Positions 16,634 through 25,620 of a DNA stretch of 48,893 bases are shown piece after piece. Source of the DNA: Bacillota bacterium. Lineage in GTDB: Bacteria > Bacillota > Clostridia > Christensenellales > CAG-138. The position numbers and the translations under genes are program-made. The notes beneath the pieces were generated by a model. The model was given only the letters and a program-made list of their open reading frames with translations. It had not been told where the DNA came from and did no database searches. The stretch covers positions 1 to 48,893 of the forward strand of contig JAEYSE010000131.1 in assembly GCA_023435025.1 (NCBI GenBank). Reading direction: 5' to 3'. Numbering within the stretch: the first letter of the stretch is position 1; each line of letters begins with the position of its first letter.

Positions 16634-17050
16634 TTATCTCTTATTGTTGTCAAAATGCTTACGGCCCTGATAGCCCATCACATTAGCCGCTTTTTTGTCC
16701 GCCAGTTTGGCGGCGCTGGCTTCGGTAACACTTTCAAAAAGCCTTGACAATCTGTCCCTGCAATCCGTGCAGATTTTTCCGGCCCGAACCGGTCTTCCAC
16801 AATGCTCGCAGCGGATGTCCTCACACGGAACGTTGAGTGTCAGCCGCTCTTCCTTGAGAAACTGCAGGATACTTCGTTCGCTCACTCCCGTCTCTCTTGA
16901 AATCTCCGTGATATCGGCTTCTGAATGCTCATAAAGGTAATCCCGAACCAAGCGAAATTCCTGATCCAGCCTGTCTTGGCATTCTAGACAGGTATAATTC
17001 CCAACAGATTGAAATAACTTTCCGCATATTCTGCATTGCCTTACCTGCAT
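16634..17050 (-). CDS. YvyF-like zinc-ribbon protein of the flagellar operon
   Basis: The 138-residue product has two short zinc-ribbon-like Cys clusters, CRICGKLFQSVGNYTCLEC (6-24) and CEHCGRPVRAGKICTDC (about 80-96), flanking a small helix-turn-helix-like segment, ITEISRETGVSERSILQFLKEE (about 47-68). It matches the YvyF/TIGR03826 family, which precedes flgM in Bacillus, and has the same position here. Its exact role is not established. Confidence 0.88.
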   Translation of the reverse strand: MQVRQCRICGKLFQSVGNYTCLECQDRLDQEFRLVRDYLYEHSEADITEISRETGVSERSILQFLKEERLTLNVPCEDIRCEHCGRPVRAGKICTDCRDRLSRLFESVTEASAAKLADKKAANVMGYQGRKHFDNNKR

Positions 17051-17093
17051 GTAGACACCCTCCGTCTATCCATCGCACTTTTACACATGCGCA

Positions 17094-17876
17094 TCAACCG
17101 CGCATGTTGTTTGCCATGGCGGCCATTTCGTCCGCCGTGCGCACCGCCTGCGATGCAAAGGAGAACGCCTTTTGCGCGCGGATCAAGGTTGTCATCTCCG
17201 TTACCATATCCACGTTGGAGGATTCAAGATATCCTCCACGCACTTCCGGGCTTTCCATCGTCTGAGCTTCTCCTGAGGCTTCTGTAGCGCGAAACGCGCT
17301 GTTGCCTGCTGCTTCCAACCCTTCGTTGTTCAAGAAGGAGGATATTTTAAGCGTGGCAAAAGTGGTAGGCGTATCCGAAGTTGTGCCACCGGTGGTTTGC
17401 CTGATAAACAACTGCCCCTTCTCGTTTACGCTAAGCGAGTTGATATCACCTTCCGGAATCTGGATCTTGCCGCCTTCGCCCTGTATATAGCGACCCTCGG
17501 AATCCACCAGATACCTGCTGCCCCCCTCGACGGAAAGCTTAAACGAGCCGTTTCGTGTGTAAAGTTCGTTGCCGTCCTGATCCTCCAAAGTAAAGAACCC
17601 GTCCTTGGTGAGGCAAAAATCCAGAGGCACGCCGGTAAGCATGGGCGTACCCAGTAAAAACGATTTCGTAATGGAGGAGACCCGCACGCCGGTTCCGCGC
17701 TGGAGGGCTTCGCCATCGGTAGGCCTGACCATGGAATTGTAGAGCGTATCCTTAAAATTGACGCTGCTCGACTTAAATCCCACCGTGTTGACGTTGGCGA
17801 TATTGTTTGCTATGACGTCAAGCTGCTGCTGCTGTGCGCGCAACGCGCTTTTTGCTGATAAAGATGTCTGCATCAT
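17094..17876 (-). CDS. flhP: Flagellar rod/hook basal body protein, FlhP-like (FlgG family)
   Basis: The 260-residue product has the rod-protein N-terminus ALRAQQQQLDVIANNIANVNTVGFKSS (about 12-38) and the C-terminal motif NVDMVTEMTTLIRAQKAFSFASQAVRTADEMAAMANN. It is paired with a second FlgG-family gene upstream, as flhO-flhP in Bacillus. FlhP-type proteins are distal rod or hook-anchoring components. It could equally be labelled FlgG; no other flgG is in the window. Confidence 0.88.
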   Translation of the reverse strand: MMQTSLSAKSALRAQQQQLDVIANNIANVNTVGFKSSSVNFKDTLYNSMVRPTDGEALQRGTGVRVSSITKSFLLGTPMLTGVPLDFCLTKDGFFTLEDQDGNELYTRNGSFKLSVEGGSRYLVDSEGRYIQGEGGKIQIPEGDINSLSVNEKGQLFIRQTTGGTTSDTPTTFATLKISSFLNNEGLEAAGNSAFRATEASGEAQTMESPEVRGGYLESSNVDMVTEMTTLIRAQKAFSFASQAVRTADEMAAMANNMRG

Positions 17877-17887
17877 GATACGGAACC

Positions 17888-18640
17888 CTATACCTTTCCG
17901 ATGTCGTTCACAGCCCGGCCCAACGTTTCATCGATCATTTTCACGATCCGCTGGCTGGTTTCAAAGCTTCTTGAGGCTGCCATCATGTTTAGCGTTTCAT
18001 TTGTGATATCCGTGTTGGAGGCTTCCAAAACCCCCTGATGCACGGTGACGCCCTGCGCGTCTTGCGCACGCTGGTTGTTTTCGTTGATATATAGGTTGTT
18101 GCCCGCCTTTATTAAACCCGCGTTATCCTCAAAGGATACGATGCGTAATGTGCCAAGTTCGTCCCCTTCGGCATTCGCGATATTTCCACTTGCGTCAACG
18201 GAGATATTGGCTGTATCGATTTTCAAAAACCCGTTTGTGCCCATCACGCGGTTGCCGTCGCTTGTAACCAGATACCCGTCGCTATTGATGGCAAAGTTGC
18301 CGTCACGCGTGTAGCGCTCGCCCGCAGTGGTGGAAACGGCAAAAAAACCGTCGCCAGTGATCGCGAAGTCCAGGCTCCTGTCCGTGGTTTTTAGGCTTCC
18401 CTCTTCAAAAGAGGTCATAAGCTCGTCAATATGCACGCCGGTATTGAGCGGGCCGACGCCCTTCTGCGTATTTCCGGGATCGTTCACGCGCTCCAAATAC
18501 ATATCCCCGAACGAACGTGAAATGAGGCTGTCGGACTTATACCCCACAGTATCCATATTGGCGATGTTGTTTGCGATCACATCCACTTTCTTCCGCTGCA
18601 CCAGCATGTTGGTTGCGGAAAGATAAAGGCTTCGCAGCAT
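17888..18640 (-). CDS. flhO: Flagellar rod/hook basal body protein, FlhO-like (FlgF/FlgG family)
   Basis: The 250-residue product begins MLRSLYLSATNMLVQRKKVD with the rod motif VIANNIANMDTVGYKSD, and ends SNTDITNETLNMMAASRSFETSQRIVKMIDETLG. The ATG at 18638-18640 has a GGAGGAAC ribosome site; an in-frame ATG 18 bases upstream lacks one. A FliA-type promoter lies about 46-70 bases upstream, so this gene starts the late operon. Together with the next gene it forms the rod pair. FlgF is an alternative label. Confidence 0.87.
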   Translation of the reverse strand: MLRSLYLSATNMLVQRKKVDVIANNIANMDTVGYKSDSLISRSFGDMYLERVNDPGNTQKGVGPLNTGVHIDELMTSFEEGSLKTTDRSLDFAITGDGFFAVSTTAGERYTRDGNFAINSDGYLVTSDGNRVMGTNGFLKIDTANISVDASGNIANAEGDELGTLRIVSFEDNAGLIKAGNNLYINENNQRAQDAQGVTVHQGVLEASNTDITNETLNMMAASRSFETSQRIVKMIDETLGRAVNDIGKV

Positions 18641-18685
18641 AGTTCCTCCAAGCGGCAATACGACCGCCTATTCCGTATAGTTACT

Positions 18686-18712
18686 GTATCGAAAAAAATG
18701 CCGCAGACTTTA
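18686..18712 (-). promoter_or_regulatory. FliA (sigma-D) promoter of the late flagellar operon
   Basis: Minus strand: TAAA (18709-18712), 15 bases, TTCGATAC (18686-18693). Spacing and bases fit the sigma-D consensus TAAA-N15-GCCGATAT, with the first two bases of the -10 box differing. The surrounding sequence (TCTAAAGTC, CGGCATT) is nearly the same as in the fliD promoter, which supports it. Confidence 0.8.
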
Positions 18713-18720
18713 GAGAAAAT

Positions 18721-19269
18721 TTAAATGCTTTTTTCCTGATTGATGCCTAGCGCGAGGTCCACTTCCCCACGGGAGATAGAAAGCTCCTGGGCAATGCGAT
18801 CAGCCGTGAGGCCGGTTTCATATAGTTCCAGCACCCTATCACGCAGCGTCTTCTTTTTAGGGCCGGGTTTCTTGCGGTCTGGAGAAAGAGCCGCCCGCTC
18901 CGCTTCCTGCGTGGGCTGTACCGTCCTGGGCCTGCCGCGGCCGCGTTTGATTGGTTCTTCCGGACGCTGCTCGCTGCTGCGAATGCCAACCGTAAGGTGC
19001 TGCATGCGCTCAAGCATGGAGGCGACCTCTTCCCGATCCGCCCGAATCTCCCCTTGAATTTCTTCCATTTCTTCCTGCATCACGCCGATCGCACGCTCAA
19101 GCTTATGGAACAGGGCAAGTAGCTCTTCCTCCCGTTCCCTGAAATCCTCGGGCGGGGGAGGCTTTACAGCTTCCTCCTTCTGGTTACGTTTGAGCATGCT
19201 GCTTAAATACACCGTTGCGCATACAAGAAGAAATACAAAAAAGGCAAACAAATAATATGTATAGTCCAT
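18721..19269 (-). CDS. Membrane-anchored coiled-coil protein with AT-hook-like and HTH segments (DUF6115/SwrB-like)
   Basis: The 182-residue product has an N-terminal membrane helix (about 5-25), a long acidic coiled coil (about 41-95), two basic Pro/Gly segments resembling AT hooks (KRGRGRPR at 108-115; RKKPGPKKK at 132-140), and a C-terminal helix-turn-helix-like region, VLELYETGLTADRIAQELSI. The overall form and location after fliA resemble SwrB/DUF6115 proteins of Bacillota flagellar operons. SwrB helps activate flagellar export in Bacillus subtilis; function here is inferred from position only. Confidence 0.68.
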   Translation of the reverse strand: MDYTYYLFAFFVFLLVCATVYLSSMLKRNQKEEAVKPPPPEDFREREEELLALFHKLERAIGVMQEEMEEIQGEIRADREEVASMLERMQHLTVGIRSSEQRPEEPIKRGRGRPRTVQPTQEAERAALSPDRKKPGPKKKTLRDRVLELYETGLTADRIAQELSISRGEVDLALGINQEKSI

Positions 19270-19294
19270 GGTTACCTCTTCCAGGCGCTCTCGC

Positions 19295-19594
19295 CTATAT
19301 CTCGATATCGATTTTGGTGGGCTCCCCGGGCAGTGGTTTATGGGCTTGCCGCTTTTTTTCTTCCCGTTTCTGTTCCTGCTGCCGTTTTTCCCGTTCTTTT
19401 TCGCGATGGATGACTACATTGGAAGGCTCATATACGTCCGTGACCTGATGCTGCGCAATCTCCGCATCATGCGCGGCCCGGCTTTGGATATGTGCTTGGG
19501 CCATTTCGCCGCTTTTTTGCAGGCTGCTTACCTCTTTGGAAAATTCCGTCACCTTGTGGACCATGATCTTGGAGCCTATACCTTCAAACGCCAC
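19295..19594 (-). CDS. Small conserved-type flagellar operon protein, function unknown
   Basis: The 99-residue product has an N-terminal half with little charge bias and a very basic, Glu/Lys/Arg/Gln-rich helical C-terminal half, ending LPGEPTKIDIEI. Small proteins of this make-up, with a basic helix and a short IDI-type tail, occur near fliA in clostridial flagellar operons, as far as I recall. It lies 40 bases after fliA and 25 bases before the SwrB-like gene. No domain is recognised. Confidence 0.65.
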   Translation of the reverse strand: MAFEGIGSKIMVHKVTEFSKEVSSLQKSGEMAQAHIQSRAAHDAEIAQHQVTDVYEPSNVVIHREKEREKRQQEQKREEKKRQAHKPLPGEPTKIDIEI

Positions 19595-19634
19595 AAAACC
19601 CCCTCCTTTCGACGGTCATCCCGCTTTTGGCCCG

Positions 19635-20390
19635 CTAATTGAACATCATCTGCAGTCTGGAGCGGAACTTCATGATTACCTTTGAATGAATCTGCGAGGC
19701 ACGGGATTCCGAAACCCCCAGGATTCCCGCAATCTCCTTAAGCGTAAGCTCTTCATAATAATATAGTGTGATGACCAAGCGCTCTTTTTCGGGCAGCGTT
19801 TCAATCAGCTCCGCAAGCACTTTCTTCATCTCGTTGTTTTCCACGTTTTCTTCCGGAGTCTCGCCCTTGTCCTGCACAACCTGGGCCAAAGAGCAGTCGC
19901 TCGAGATCATTTCCTCAAAATGCATGACGTTGAACATATGCATTTTGTTGACGATCTTCTGCATCTCCTTCTCGTTCATACCAAGGTAAGCTGCCACCTC
20001 ACAATCGGAAGGCTCCCTTGAAAGCTCCTTTTCCAGTTCGCTGTAGGCGGCGCTAATGGCCTGAATTTTCCTGCGCAGGCTGGAGGGCGCCCAATCCTGC
20101 TTGCGCATATGGTCAATGATCTCCCCGCGAATGCGCAGGGAGGCATAATTTTCAAACTGGATCTCGCGCTTGACATCAAACTTGCTGATTGCGTCAATCA
20201 ACCCCAATACGCCGCAGCTCAACAAATCGTCAAAGTTGCTGTAACCCTCATAGGTGGGGAGCAACCGGTACACGATGCGCTTGACCAAGTACATATAATG
20301 CAGGACGATCTCGTTTTTTATATCCTGAGAGCTGTCCCGCGCATATTGTTCCCAAAGCATCTGCGCCCGATCGTATGCTGCTTCTGCCAT
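19635..20390 (-). CDS. fliA: RNA polymerase sigma factor FliA/SigD
   Basis: The 251-residue sigma-28 factor directs late flagellar and chemotaxis transcription. Region 2 reads YLVKRIVYRLLP, DLLSCGVLGLIDAISKFDVKREIQFENYASLRIRGEIIDHMRKQDW (about 56-100), region 3 follows, and region 4 has the helix-turn-helix LTLKEIAGILGVSESRASQIHSKVIMKFR (about 216-244). Its partner FlgM is encoded downstream. Promoters fitting its consensus are seen upstream of flhO and fliD, and more weakly upstream of the EF-hand gene. Confidence 0.96.
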   Translation of the reverse strand: MAEAAYDRAQMLWEQYARDSSQDIKNEIVLHYMYLVKRIVYRLLPTYEGYSNFDDLLSCGVLGLIDAISKFDVKREIQFENYASLRIRGEIIDHMRKQDWAPSSLRRKIQAISAAYSELEKELSREPSDCEVAAYLGMNEKEMQKIVNKMHMFNVMHFEEMISSDCSLAQVVQDKGETPEENVENNEMKKVLAELIETLPEKERLVITLYYYEELTLKEIAGILGVSESRASQIHSKVIMKFRSRLQMMFN

Positions 20391-20459
20391 GCTTGTTCCT
20401 CCCGGATGACGTCTTATTGTGAACCGATCCCCAACGGCCGCAACTAAAACGCAATAACC

Positions 20460-21311
20460 TTATCCGCCCCCCAATAGGCGTTTCAAAAACCCTGCGATAC
20501 TCTTTTCCCCGGTGTCAGGCATATTCAAAAGGTTCTTTGCCAGGCGCTTATACTGATATGCGGCTTTCGAATCCGGAAAACTCACCAGAACCGGTGTTTG
20601 CAGCTTTACGGCGCGCGGCATATGGTCATCCCTTAATATGTATCCCAGTCCTTTTACGGGAACCCCCGCGTACTGGGCTGAAATACGGGTAAACCCGTCC
20701 AGGGCCGAAACCGCCTCTTTCTCGGTATCCGCCATGTTCACAACCAGGCGAATGTTGGGGAACATGTTGCGCTGCCCCATAATTTTCACAAGTGCATAAG
20801 CGTCCATAAACGCCGTAGGCTCGGGCGTGGTTACGAGCAGGGTGTCGTGACTTGCGGATATGAGACGCAGGATATGATCCGATATCCCCGCGCCGGTGTC
20901 AAATATTACGGTATCCGCAATATCCTCCAAACACACCAGCTGCGTGACGACATTCTGCACCGAATCCGCGTTGAGGCTGAGCATTTCCTCCATACCGGAC
21001 CCTCCGGAAATGAACTTCACGTCATATACTCCGGTGCCTATGATTTCACGGATATTGCGTCCGCCGTGAATGACACTTAAAAGGTTGCCCTCCGTTTTCG
21101 CACCCAGCATGACGTCCACGTTGGCAAGCCCCAGGTCCATATCTACGATCAATGTGCGCCGTCCCAATTGATTGAGCGCGATTGCGAGATTGATGGACGT
21201 GCTTGTCTTGCCTACGCCTCCCTTCGCGCTGGTGACCGTTATCACCCGGATGCTGGGAGGGGTATGCCTGGCTTTCATAATGTCGCGTAGTGCCTGCGCC
21301 TGGTCAAACAT
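20460..21311 (-). CDS. flhG: Flagellar number regulator FlhG (MinD-like ATPase, YlxH)
   Basis: FlhG is a MinD-type ATPase that works with FlhF to control flagellar number and position. The 283-residue product has the deviant Walker A motif KGGVGKTS (30-37), LIVDMDLGLANVDVMLG (about 54-70), and FDTGAGISDHILRLISASHDTLLVTTPEPTA. The N-terminal DQAQALRDIMKA segment resembles the FlhF-activating helix (DQA box) of FlhG. It begins 1 base after the flhF stop. Confidence 0.95.
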   Translation of the reverse strand: MFDQAQALRDIMKARHTPPSIRVITVTSAKGGVGKTSTSINLAIALNQLGRRTLIVDMDLGLANVDVMLGAKTEGNLLSVIHGGRNIREIIGTGVYDVKFISGGSGMEEMLSLNADSVQNVVTQLVCLEDIADTVIFDTGAGISDHILRLISASHDTLLVTTPEPTAFMDAYALVKIMGQRNMFPNIRLVVNMADTEKEAVSALDGFTRISAQYAGVPVKGLGYILRDDHMPRAVKLQTPVLVSFPDSKAAYQYKRLAKNLLNMPDTGEKSIAGFLKRLLGGG

Positions 21312-21312
21312 C

Positions 21313-22494
21313 TCAGAACTCCCCTAACAGGTTTTTGGCAACCAGCTTCGTATCGGGTATGGAAATATCGAACGGTACGTTCTGGCCCGTTGTAATAAAT
21401 GCAATGGGCTGCTTCGCCAGGGAGGAGATGTTGAGTACGCTACCCCACGCGCTGACCTCATCGAGTTTTGTGACGATGAGTTTATACCCACTGAGGAAAG
21501 AATAATGGTTGATGAGTTCCCGGCTCGCGCCATAGCCCATGGATGCGCTCACGCAAACCAGCAGCTCGTCCGCGCCGCTGTGATGGATATACGCCTCGAT
21601 ATCCTCGCGATAACGCTTATCCACAGGACTTTTACCCGCGGTATCGATAAGAACGACATCCCGGTCCTGCATCTTGACCAATGCATCCTCCAGATCTTCC
21701 GGGGAATACACGGTACAGATAGGCAGTTCCATAATCTCCGCGTAGGCCTTCAACTGCTCCTGTGCCGCCACGCGGTAGGTATCCGTATTGATAAAACCCA
21801 CCTTGAGCCCATGGTTAATGGTAAACAGACCCGCAAGTTTCACGATTGTGGTGGTCTTGCCTACGCCTGTAGGCCCAAGCAGCATGATGATGTTCATGCG
21901 GTATTTCTTCAGCTTAATGGTGGCGGGTTCGCCCATCATGTCCTGAATCAGGCTGGACGCCACCTGCATCGGATCGTCATTGAATTTTGTGGTGATCTCA
22001 TGAGTCTGCGCGGCAATTTTTTTTGCCACGCCCACGAACACCTCGCACTCCATCAGCCGGTTGCCGATTGCTTCGGCGCCGGAGGACAGCTTGACGCCGC
22101 TTCTTCTATCAAGCGCCGGTTTCTGTTCCGTCCCCGCAGCGGGTTTGGGTGCAGGGGTGGAGTCGCTGATCTGGAATTTTTTCTCCGCCTGCGCCAAAGC
22201 TTGCGCTGCCGCCGCAGGCATGGCTGTCGGCGAAGACGTTTTCTGCACGGGAGGCGCGGGCGGGTTAGGCGCGGGACGAGGCTGTTCATACGCTTTGCGC
22301 TCGGGTATTATGGCCTTGCCCGGTATCGGTTCATAGGCCACCGTCACTTCCACCAGCTTCTTGCCAAAAAACCCCTTGAGGCCCTTGCCCCTGATCTGGC
22401 GGTTGGAGAGTATCATCGCGTCGGGGCCAAGCTCCTTGCGAATGCGCTCCATTGCTTCGGGCATTTCATTTGCGATATAGCTCTTAACGAACAT
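21313..22494 (-). CDS. flhF: Flagellar biosynthesis GTPase FlhF
   Basis: FlhF is an SRP-type GTPase that sets the site of flagellar assembly. The 393-residue product has an N-terminal B domain (FVKSYIANEMPEAMERIRKELGPDAMILSNRQI), a Pro/Ala-rich disordered linker (about 70-130), the N domain, and a G domain with P-loop GPTGVGKTTT (207-216), DTAGKSP and TKLDE motifs. It lies 2 bases after flhA and just before flhG, the normal order. Confidence 0.96.
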   Translation of the reverse strand: MFVKSYIANEMPEAMERIRKELGPDAMILSNRQIRGKGLKGFFGKKLVEVTVAYEPIPGKAIIPERKAYEQPRPAPNPPAPPVQKTSSPTAMPAAAAQALAQAEKKFQISDSTPAPKPAAGTEQKPALDRRSGVKLSSGAEAIGNRLMECEVFVGVAKKIAAQTHEITTKFNDDPMQVASSLIQDMMGEPATIKLKKYRMNIIMLLGPTGVGKTTTIVKLAGLFTINHGLKVGFINTDTYRVAAQEQLKAYAEIMELPICTVYSPEDLEDALVKMQDRDVVLIDTAGKSPVDKRYREDIEAYIHHSGADELLVCVSASMGYGASRELINHYSFLSGYKLIVTKLDEVSAWGSVLNISSLAKQPIAFITTGQNVPFDISIPDTKLVAKNLLGEF

Positions 22495-22496
22495 GG

Positions 22497-24545
22497 CTAA
22501 AAACTCACCACCCCATCGGAGAAGATTTCCACATCGCGTTCCAGCTCATTATACGAGAGCACAACAAGATCGGGATTTAATTGCTCCGTCATTTGTTTAA
22601 AGTACCTGCGTACGGAAGGCGCTGTCAGGAATATCGGCGTGCCGCCGGAGCCAATCGCGTTTTCCACGGCGTTCTTGGTGCTCAAAAGGATGCGCTGAAT
22701 CTGCATCGGCTCCACTGCCGCGTAAGAGCCGCGTTCGGTTTGCCGAATGCTCGAAGCAATCGTCTGCTCCACCTGCGGGTCCAGCGTAATGACGCGGGCC
22801 TTGTTATCCGGCACAAAACGCTGCGTGATGGCGCGCTTGAGGTTTTGACGTACATACTCGGTTAAAAGCTCAAGGTCGCGGGTTAGCGTGCCGTAATCGC
22901 CCAGAATTTCCAATATGCTCGCGATATCCCGTATGGAGATGCCTTCGCGCAGCAGGTTCGCGAGTATTTTCTGCACCTCACCCACGGAGAAGAGCTTGGG
23001 AATGACTTCGTCCACCAAAGCGGGCTGCTGCGTCTTAAGGTTGTCGATCAGCACCTGGACCTGCTGCCTGCCCATCAGTTCATGCGCGTGGTGTTTGATG
23101 ACTTCCATCAGATGCGTGGCAATGACAGAAGGCGAATCGATCGTAGTAAAGCCTTTTAGTTCAGCGCGCTCGCGTTCGCTTTCCGTAATCCAGACGGCGG
23201 GAAGGCCAAACGCGGGATCGGTCGTCTCTATGCCGTCCAGTTTTGCTTCGAGCCCAGCCGGACGCAGCGCCATAAAATGATCCGGCATGACATCGCCATG
23301 GGCAATCTCAAGGCCCTTGATTTTGATACAGTAAGAGTTGGTGCCAAGCTGGATATTGTCCCTTACGCGCACGACCGGAACGATGATGCCCATTTCCATG
23401 GCGCACTGGCGGCGGATCATGACGATACGATCCAACAGGTCACCGCCCTGCATCGTATCCACCAATGAGATGATGCCGTAGCCGAACTCCATTTCAATGG
23501 GGTAAACCTGTAGCAACGACGTAACGTTCTCCGGCTTTCGCTTTTCCTGTGCGGCAAGCTCCGCGCTATCGTCCTCGGTCTGTACTTCTTTCTTTTTCTT
23601 TGCGTTGGTGGTCAGGTATGCAAGTAGCGGCAGGCCAATTGCAATGAGCAAAATCGGGATGGTGGGCATGCCGGGAATAAATCCGAGCAGTGCAAGCATC
23701 CCCCCTAAGATATAAAGCGCGTGCGGCTTTGCAAACAGCTGACTGGAAAGTTCGCTGCCAAAGCTGCTTTCGCTCGCCGATCGGGTCACAATAATGCCCG
23801 CGGAGGTAGATACCAATAGCGCCGGAATCTGGGTAACCAGGCCTCCGCCCACGGTAGCCAGCGCATATACTTCAAGTACCTGTTCAAACGGCATAACCTT
23901 GCCTCCTAATCCCAGGACGCCTATGATAATGCCGCCGACAAAGTTGATGACCGTGATAATGATGCCTATGATAGCGTCGCCTTTGATAAACTTGGAAGCG
24001 CCGTCCATGGCGCCGTAAAAATCCGCTTCGCGCTGGATACCTTCTCTACGCTTTTTTGCTTCTGCTTCATTGATAATTCCGGTGTTCAAATCCGCGTCTA
24101 TGGCCATCTGCTTGCCGGGCATGGCGTCAAGCGTGAACCTCGCTGCAACTTCCGCTACGCGTTCCGAGCCCTTTGTGATAACCATAAACTGAATGATAAC
24201 GATGATGAGAAATATGATAAAGCCGACAACAAAGTTCCCGCCCATTACAAAGGAAGCGAACATGTCGATGACGTTGCCTGCCTGACCCGCGTTGCCCAAA
24301 ATAAGACGCGTCGAGGCAACATTAAGCGTAAGCCGATATAGTGTCAGAAGCAAAATCAATGTTGGGAATGTGGAGAATTCCAGCGTCTCTTTAATATAAA
24401 GGGACATCAGAATTACAAGCATGGAGATCGCTATATTCAGGATTAGCAGCGTATCCATCATGGCGGTAGAAGGCGGCACGATAATGAGCAGAACAATGCC
24501 CACTACCATCACAGCCACCATAATATCCGAGCCTTTGACTTTCAC
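22497..24545 (-). CDS. flhA: Flagellar type III export gate protein FlhA
   Basis: FlhA is the large export gate subunit that receives chaperone-substrate complexes and couples export to proton flow. The product has eight predicted N-terminal membrane helices (to about residue 320), including the conserved cytosolic loop ARFTLDAMPGKQMAIDADLNTGIINEAEAKKRREGI, and then a large cytosolic domain. The GTG at 24543-24545 is chosen (682 residues), because GAGGAGGTG lies just before it; the frame extends 14 codons upstream without support. It lies 4 bases after flhB. Confidence 0.96.
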   Translation of the reverse strand: MKVKGSDIMVAVMVVGIVLLIIVPPSTAMMDTLLILNIAISMLVILMSLYIKETLEFSTFPTLILLLTLYRLTLNVASTRLILGNAGQAGNVIDMFASFVMGGNFVVGFIIFLIIVIIQFMVITKGSERVAEVAARFTLDAMPGKQMAIDADLNTGIINEAEAKKRREGIQREADFYGAMDGASKFIKGDAIIGIIITVINFVGGIIIGVLGLGGKVMPFEQVLEVYALATVGGGLVTQIPALLVSTSAGIIVTRSASESSFGSELSSQLFAKPHALYILGGMLALLGFIPGMPTIPILLIAIGLPLLAYLTTNAKKKKEVQTEDDSAELAAQEKRKPENVTSLLQVYPIEMEFGYGIISLVDTMQGGDLLDRIVMIRRQCAMEMGIIVPVVRVRDNIQLGTNSYCIKIKGLEIAHGDVMPDHFMALRPAGLEAKLDGIETTDPAFGLPAVWITESERERAELKGFTTIDSPSVIATHLMEVIKHHAHELMGRQQVQVLIDNLKTQQPALVDEVIPKLFSVGEVQKILANLLREGISIRDIASILEILGDYGTLTRDLELLTEYVRQNLKRAITQRFVPDNKARVITLDPQVEQTIASSIRQTERGSYAAVEPMQIQRILLSTKNAVENAIGSGGTPIFLTAPSVRRYFKQMTEQLNPDLVVLSYNELERDVEIFSDGVVSF

Positions 24546-24549
24546 GCGT

Positions 24550-25620
24550 TCACCTCCTCTTTTCCGGGTGTTTGAGCCTGTATACATAGGCCAGAATTTC
24601 AGCCACAGCTTGGTAAAATTCCTCCGGCACCTCGTCTCCGATATCGCAGAAAAAGTACAGACTGCGCGCCAGGGACTTGTTTTCCACGATCTCCACCTTA
24701 TGCTCCGCGGCTTTTTCCTTGATGCGCCTAGCTAAGAAGTCTTGTCCCTTCGCTACAATGACCGGGGCACCGTTCACTCCCTCCTTGTAGGAAAGCGCAA
24801 CGGCAAAGTGGGTGGGGTTGGTGATGACCACATCCGCTTCCGCAACGGCCTGCATCATGCGCATGCTGCTCATCTGCCGCTGTTTCTGCCGGATCCGCCC
24901 CTTGATCTGGGGATTTCCTTCGGTCATCTTATATTCGTCCTTGACCTCCTGCTTGGTCATCATCAGGTCCCGCTCATACTGCCGCCATTGCAGGAAATAA
25001 TCGATGGGACCCAATATTGCAAGGGCGATTGCGATCTTGAACGCGATGCCAAGTATCATATCCCAGGTGGCGGCAATGGAGAAATCCAGTTCCTGATACA
25101 TCAGCGCGGGCGTGTTCTGTATCCGCAGGGTGTACTCGTCGTACGCCACCTTTACGATTACCACCAGACGTACTATGGATTTTAAAAGGTCAATCAGCGT
25201 CTTTTTTGAAAATATCCGCTTAAACCCCTCTGCCATGCTGATGCGGGAAAGCTTGGGCTGTATCGCCTTCGCGGTAAACAGCGAGCCCACCTGCAGGAAA
25301 TTAAACACAACGCCTGCGGCAAGGGCCGCGGCCAGCATCGGCAACAGTATAACGACGAACCGGATATACACATCCTTGAACGTAGCGTGTATATTTCCGA
25401 CACTGAACATTTCCGGCGCTCCGGCCGAAAAATACTGGGTAGCCATGTTCTTCATCCCGTCCACCATCAGCTTCCCTGTGATGGACAATACGAAAAACAG
25501 AACAAGAAGCGAGAATGCGGTGGTCAAGTCCACGCTTTTAAATATCTGCCCTTTGTCCCGCGCGTCCTTACGCTTTTTTGGCGTCGCTTTTTCTGTGCGG
25601 TCACCATTTGCCTGGCTCAT
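24550..25620 (-). CDS. flhB: Flagellar type III export switch protein FlhB
   Basis: FlhB switches export from rod/hook to filament substrates after self-cleavage. The 356-residue product begins with the basic KATPKKRKDARDKGQ motif (about 11-25), has four membrane helices, and a cytosolic domain with the autocleavage motif NPTH (268-271), followed by FAVALSYKE and the export-switch core. The C-terminus, GDEVPEEFYQAVAEILAYVY, is closely echoed by the separate flhX gene at 37151. Its start overlaps the fliR end. Confidence 0.96.
   Translation of the reverse strand: MSQANGDRTEKATPKKRKDARDKGQIFKSVDLTTAFSLLVLFFVLSITGKLMVDGMKNMATQYFSAGAPEMFSVGNIHATFKDVYIRFVVILLPMLAAALAAGVVFNFLQVGSLFTAKAIQPKLSRISMAEGFKRIFSKKTLIDLLKSIVRLVVIVKVAYDEYTLRIQNTPALMYQELDFSIAATWDMILGIAFKIAIALAILGPIDYFLQWRQYERDLMMTKQEVKDEYKMTEGNPQIKGRIRQKQRQMSSMRMMQAVAEADVVITNPTHFAVALSYKEGVNGAPVIVAKGQDFLARRIKEKAAEHKVEIVENKSLARSLYFFCDIGDEVPEEFYQAVAEILAYVYRLKHPEKRR

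Noticed and set aside
17094..17876. Calling the FlhP-like gene flgE (hook)
   Set aside because: It is too short and paired with flhO in the Bacillus rod order; FlgE is usually larger with a different middle region.
21505..22500. 331-codon open frame opposite flhF
   Set aside because: The translation is His/Arg/Leu-rich shadow sequence, while flhF has all its family motifs.
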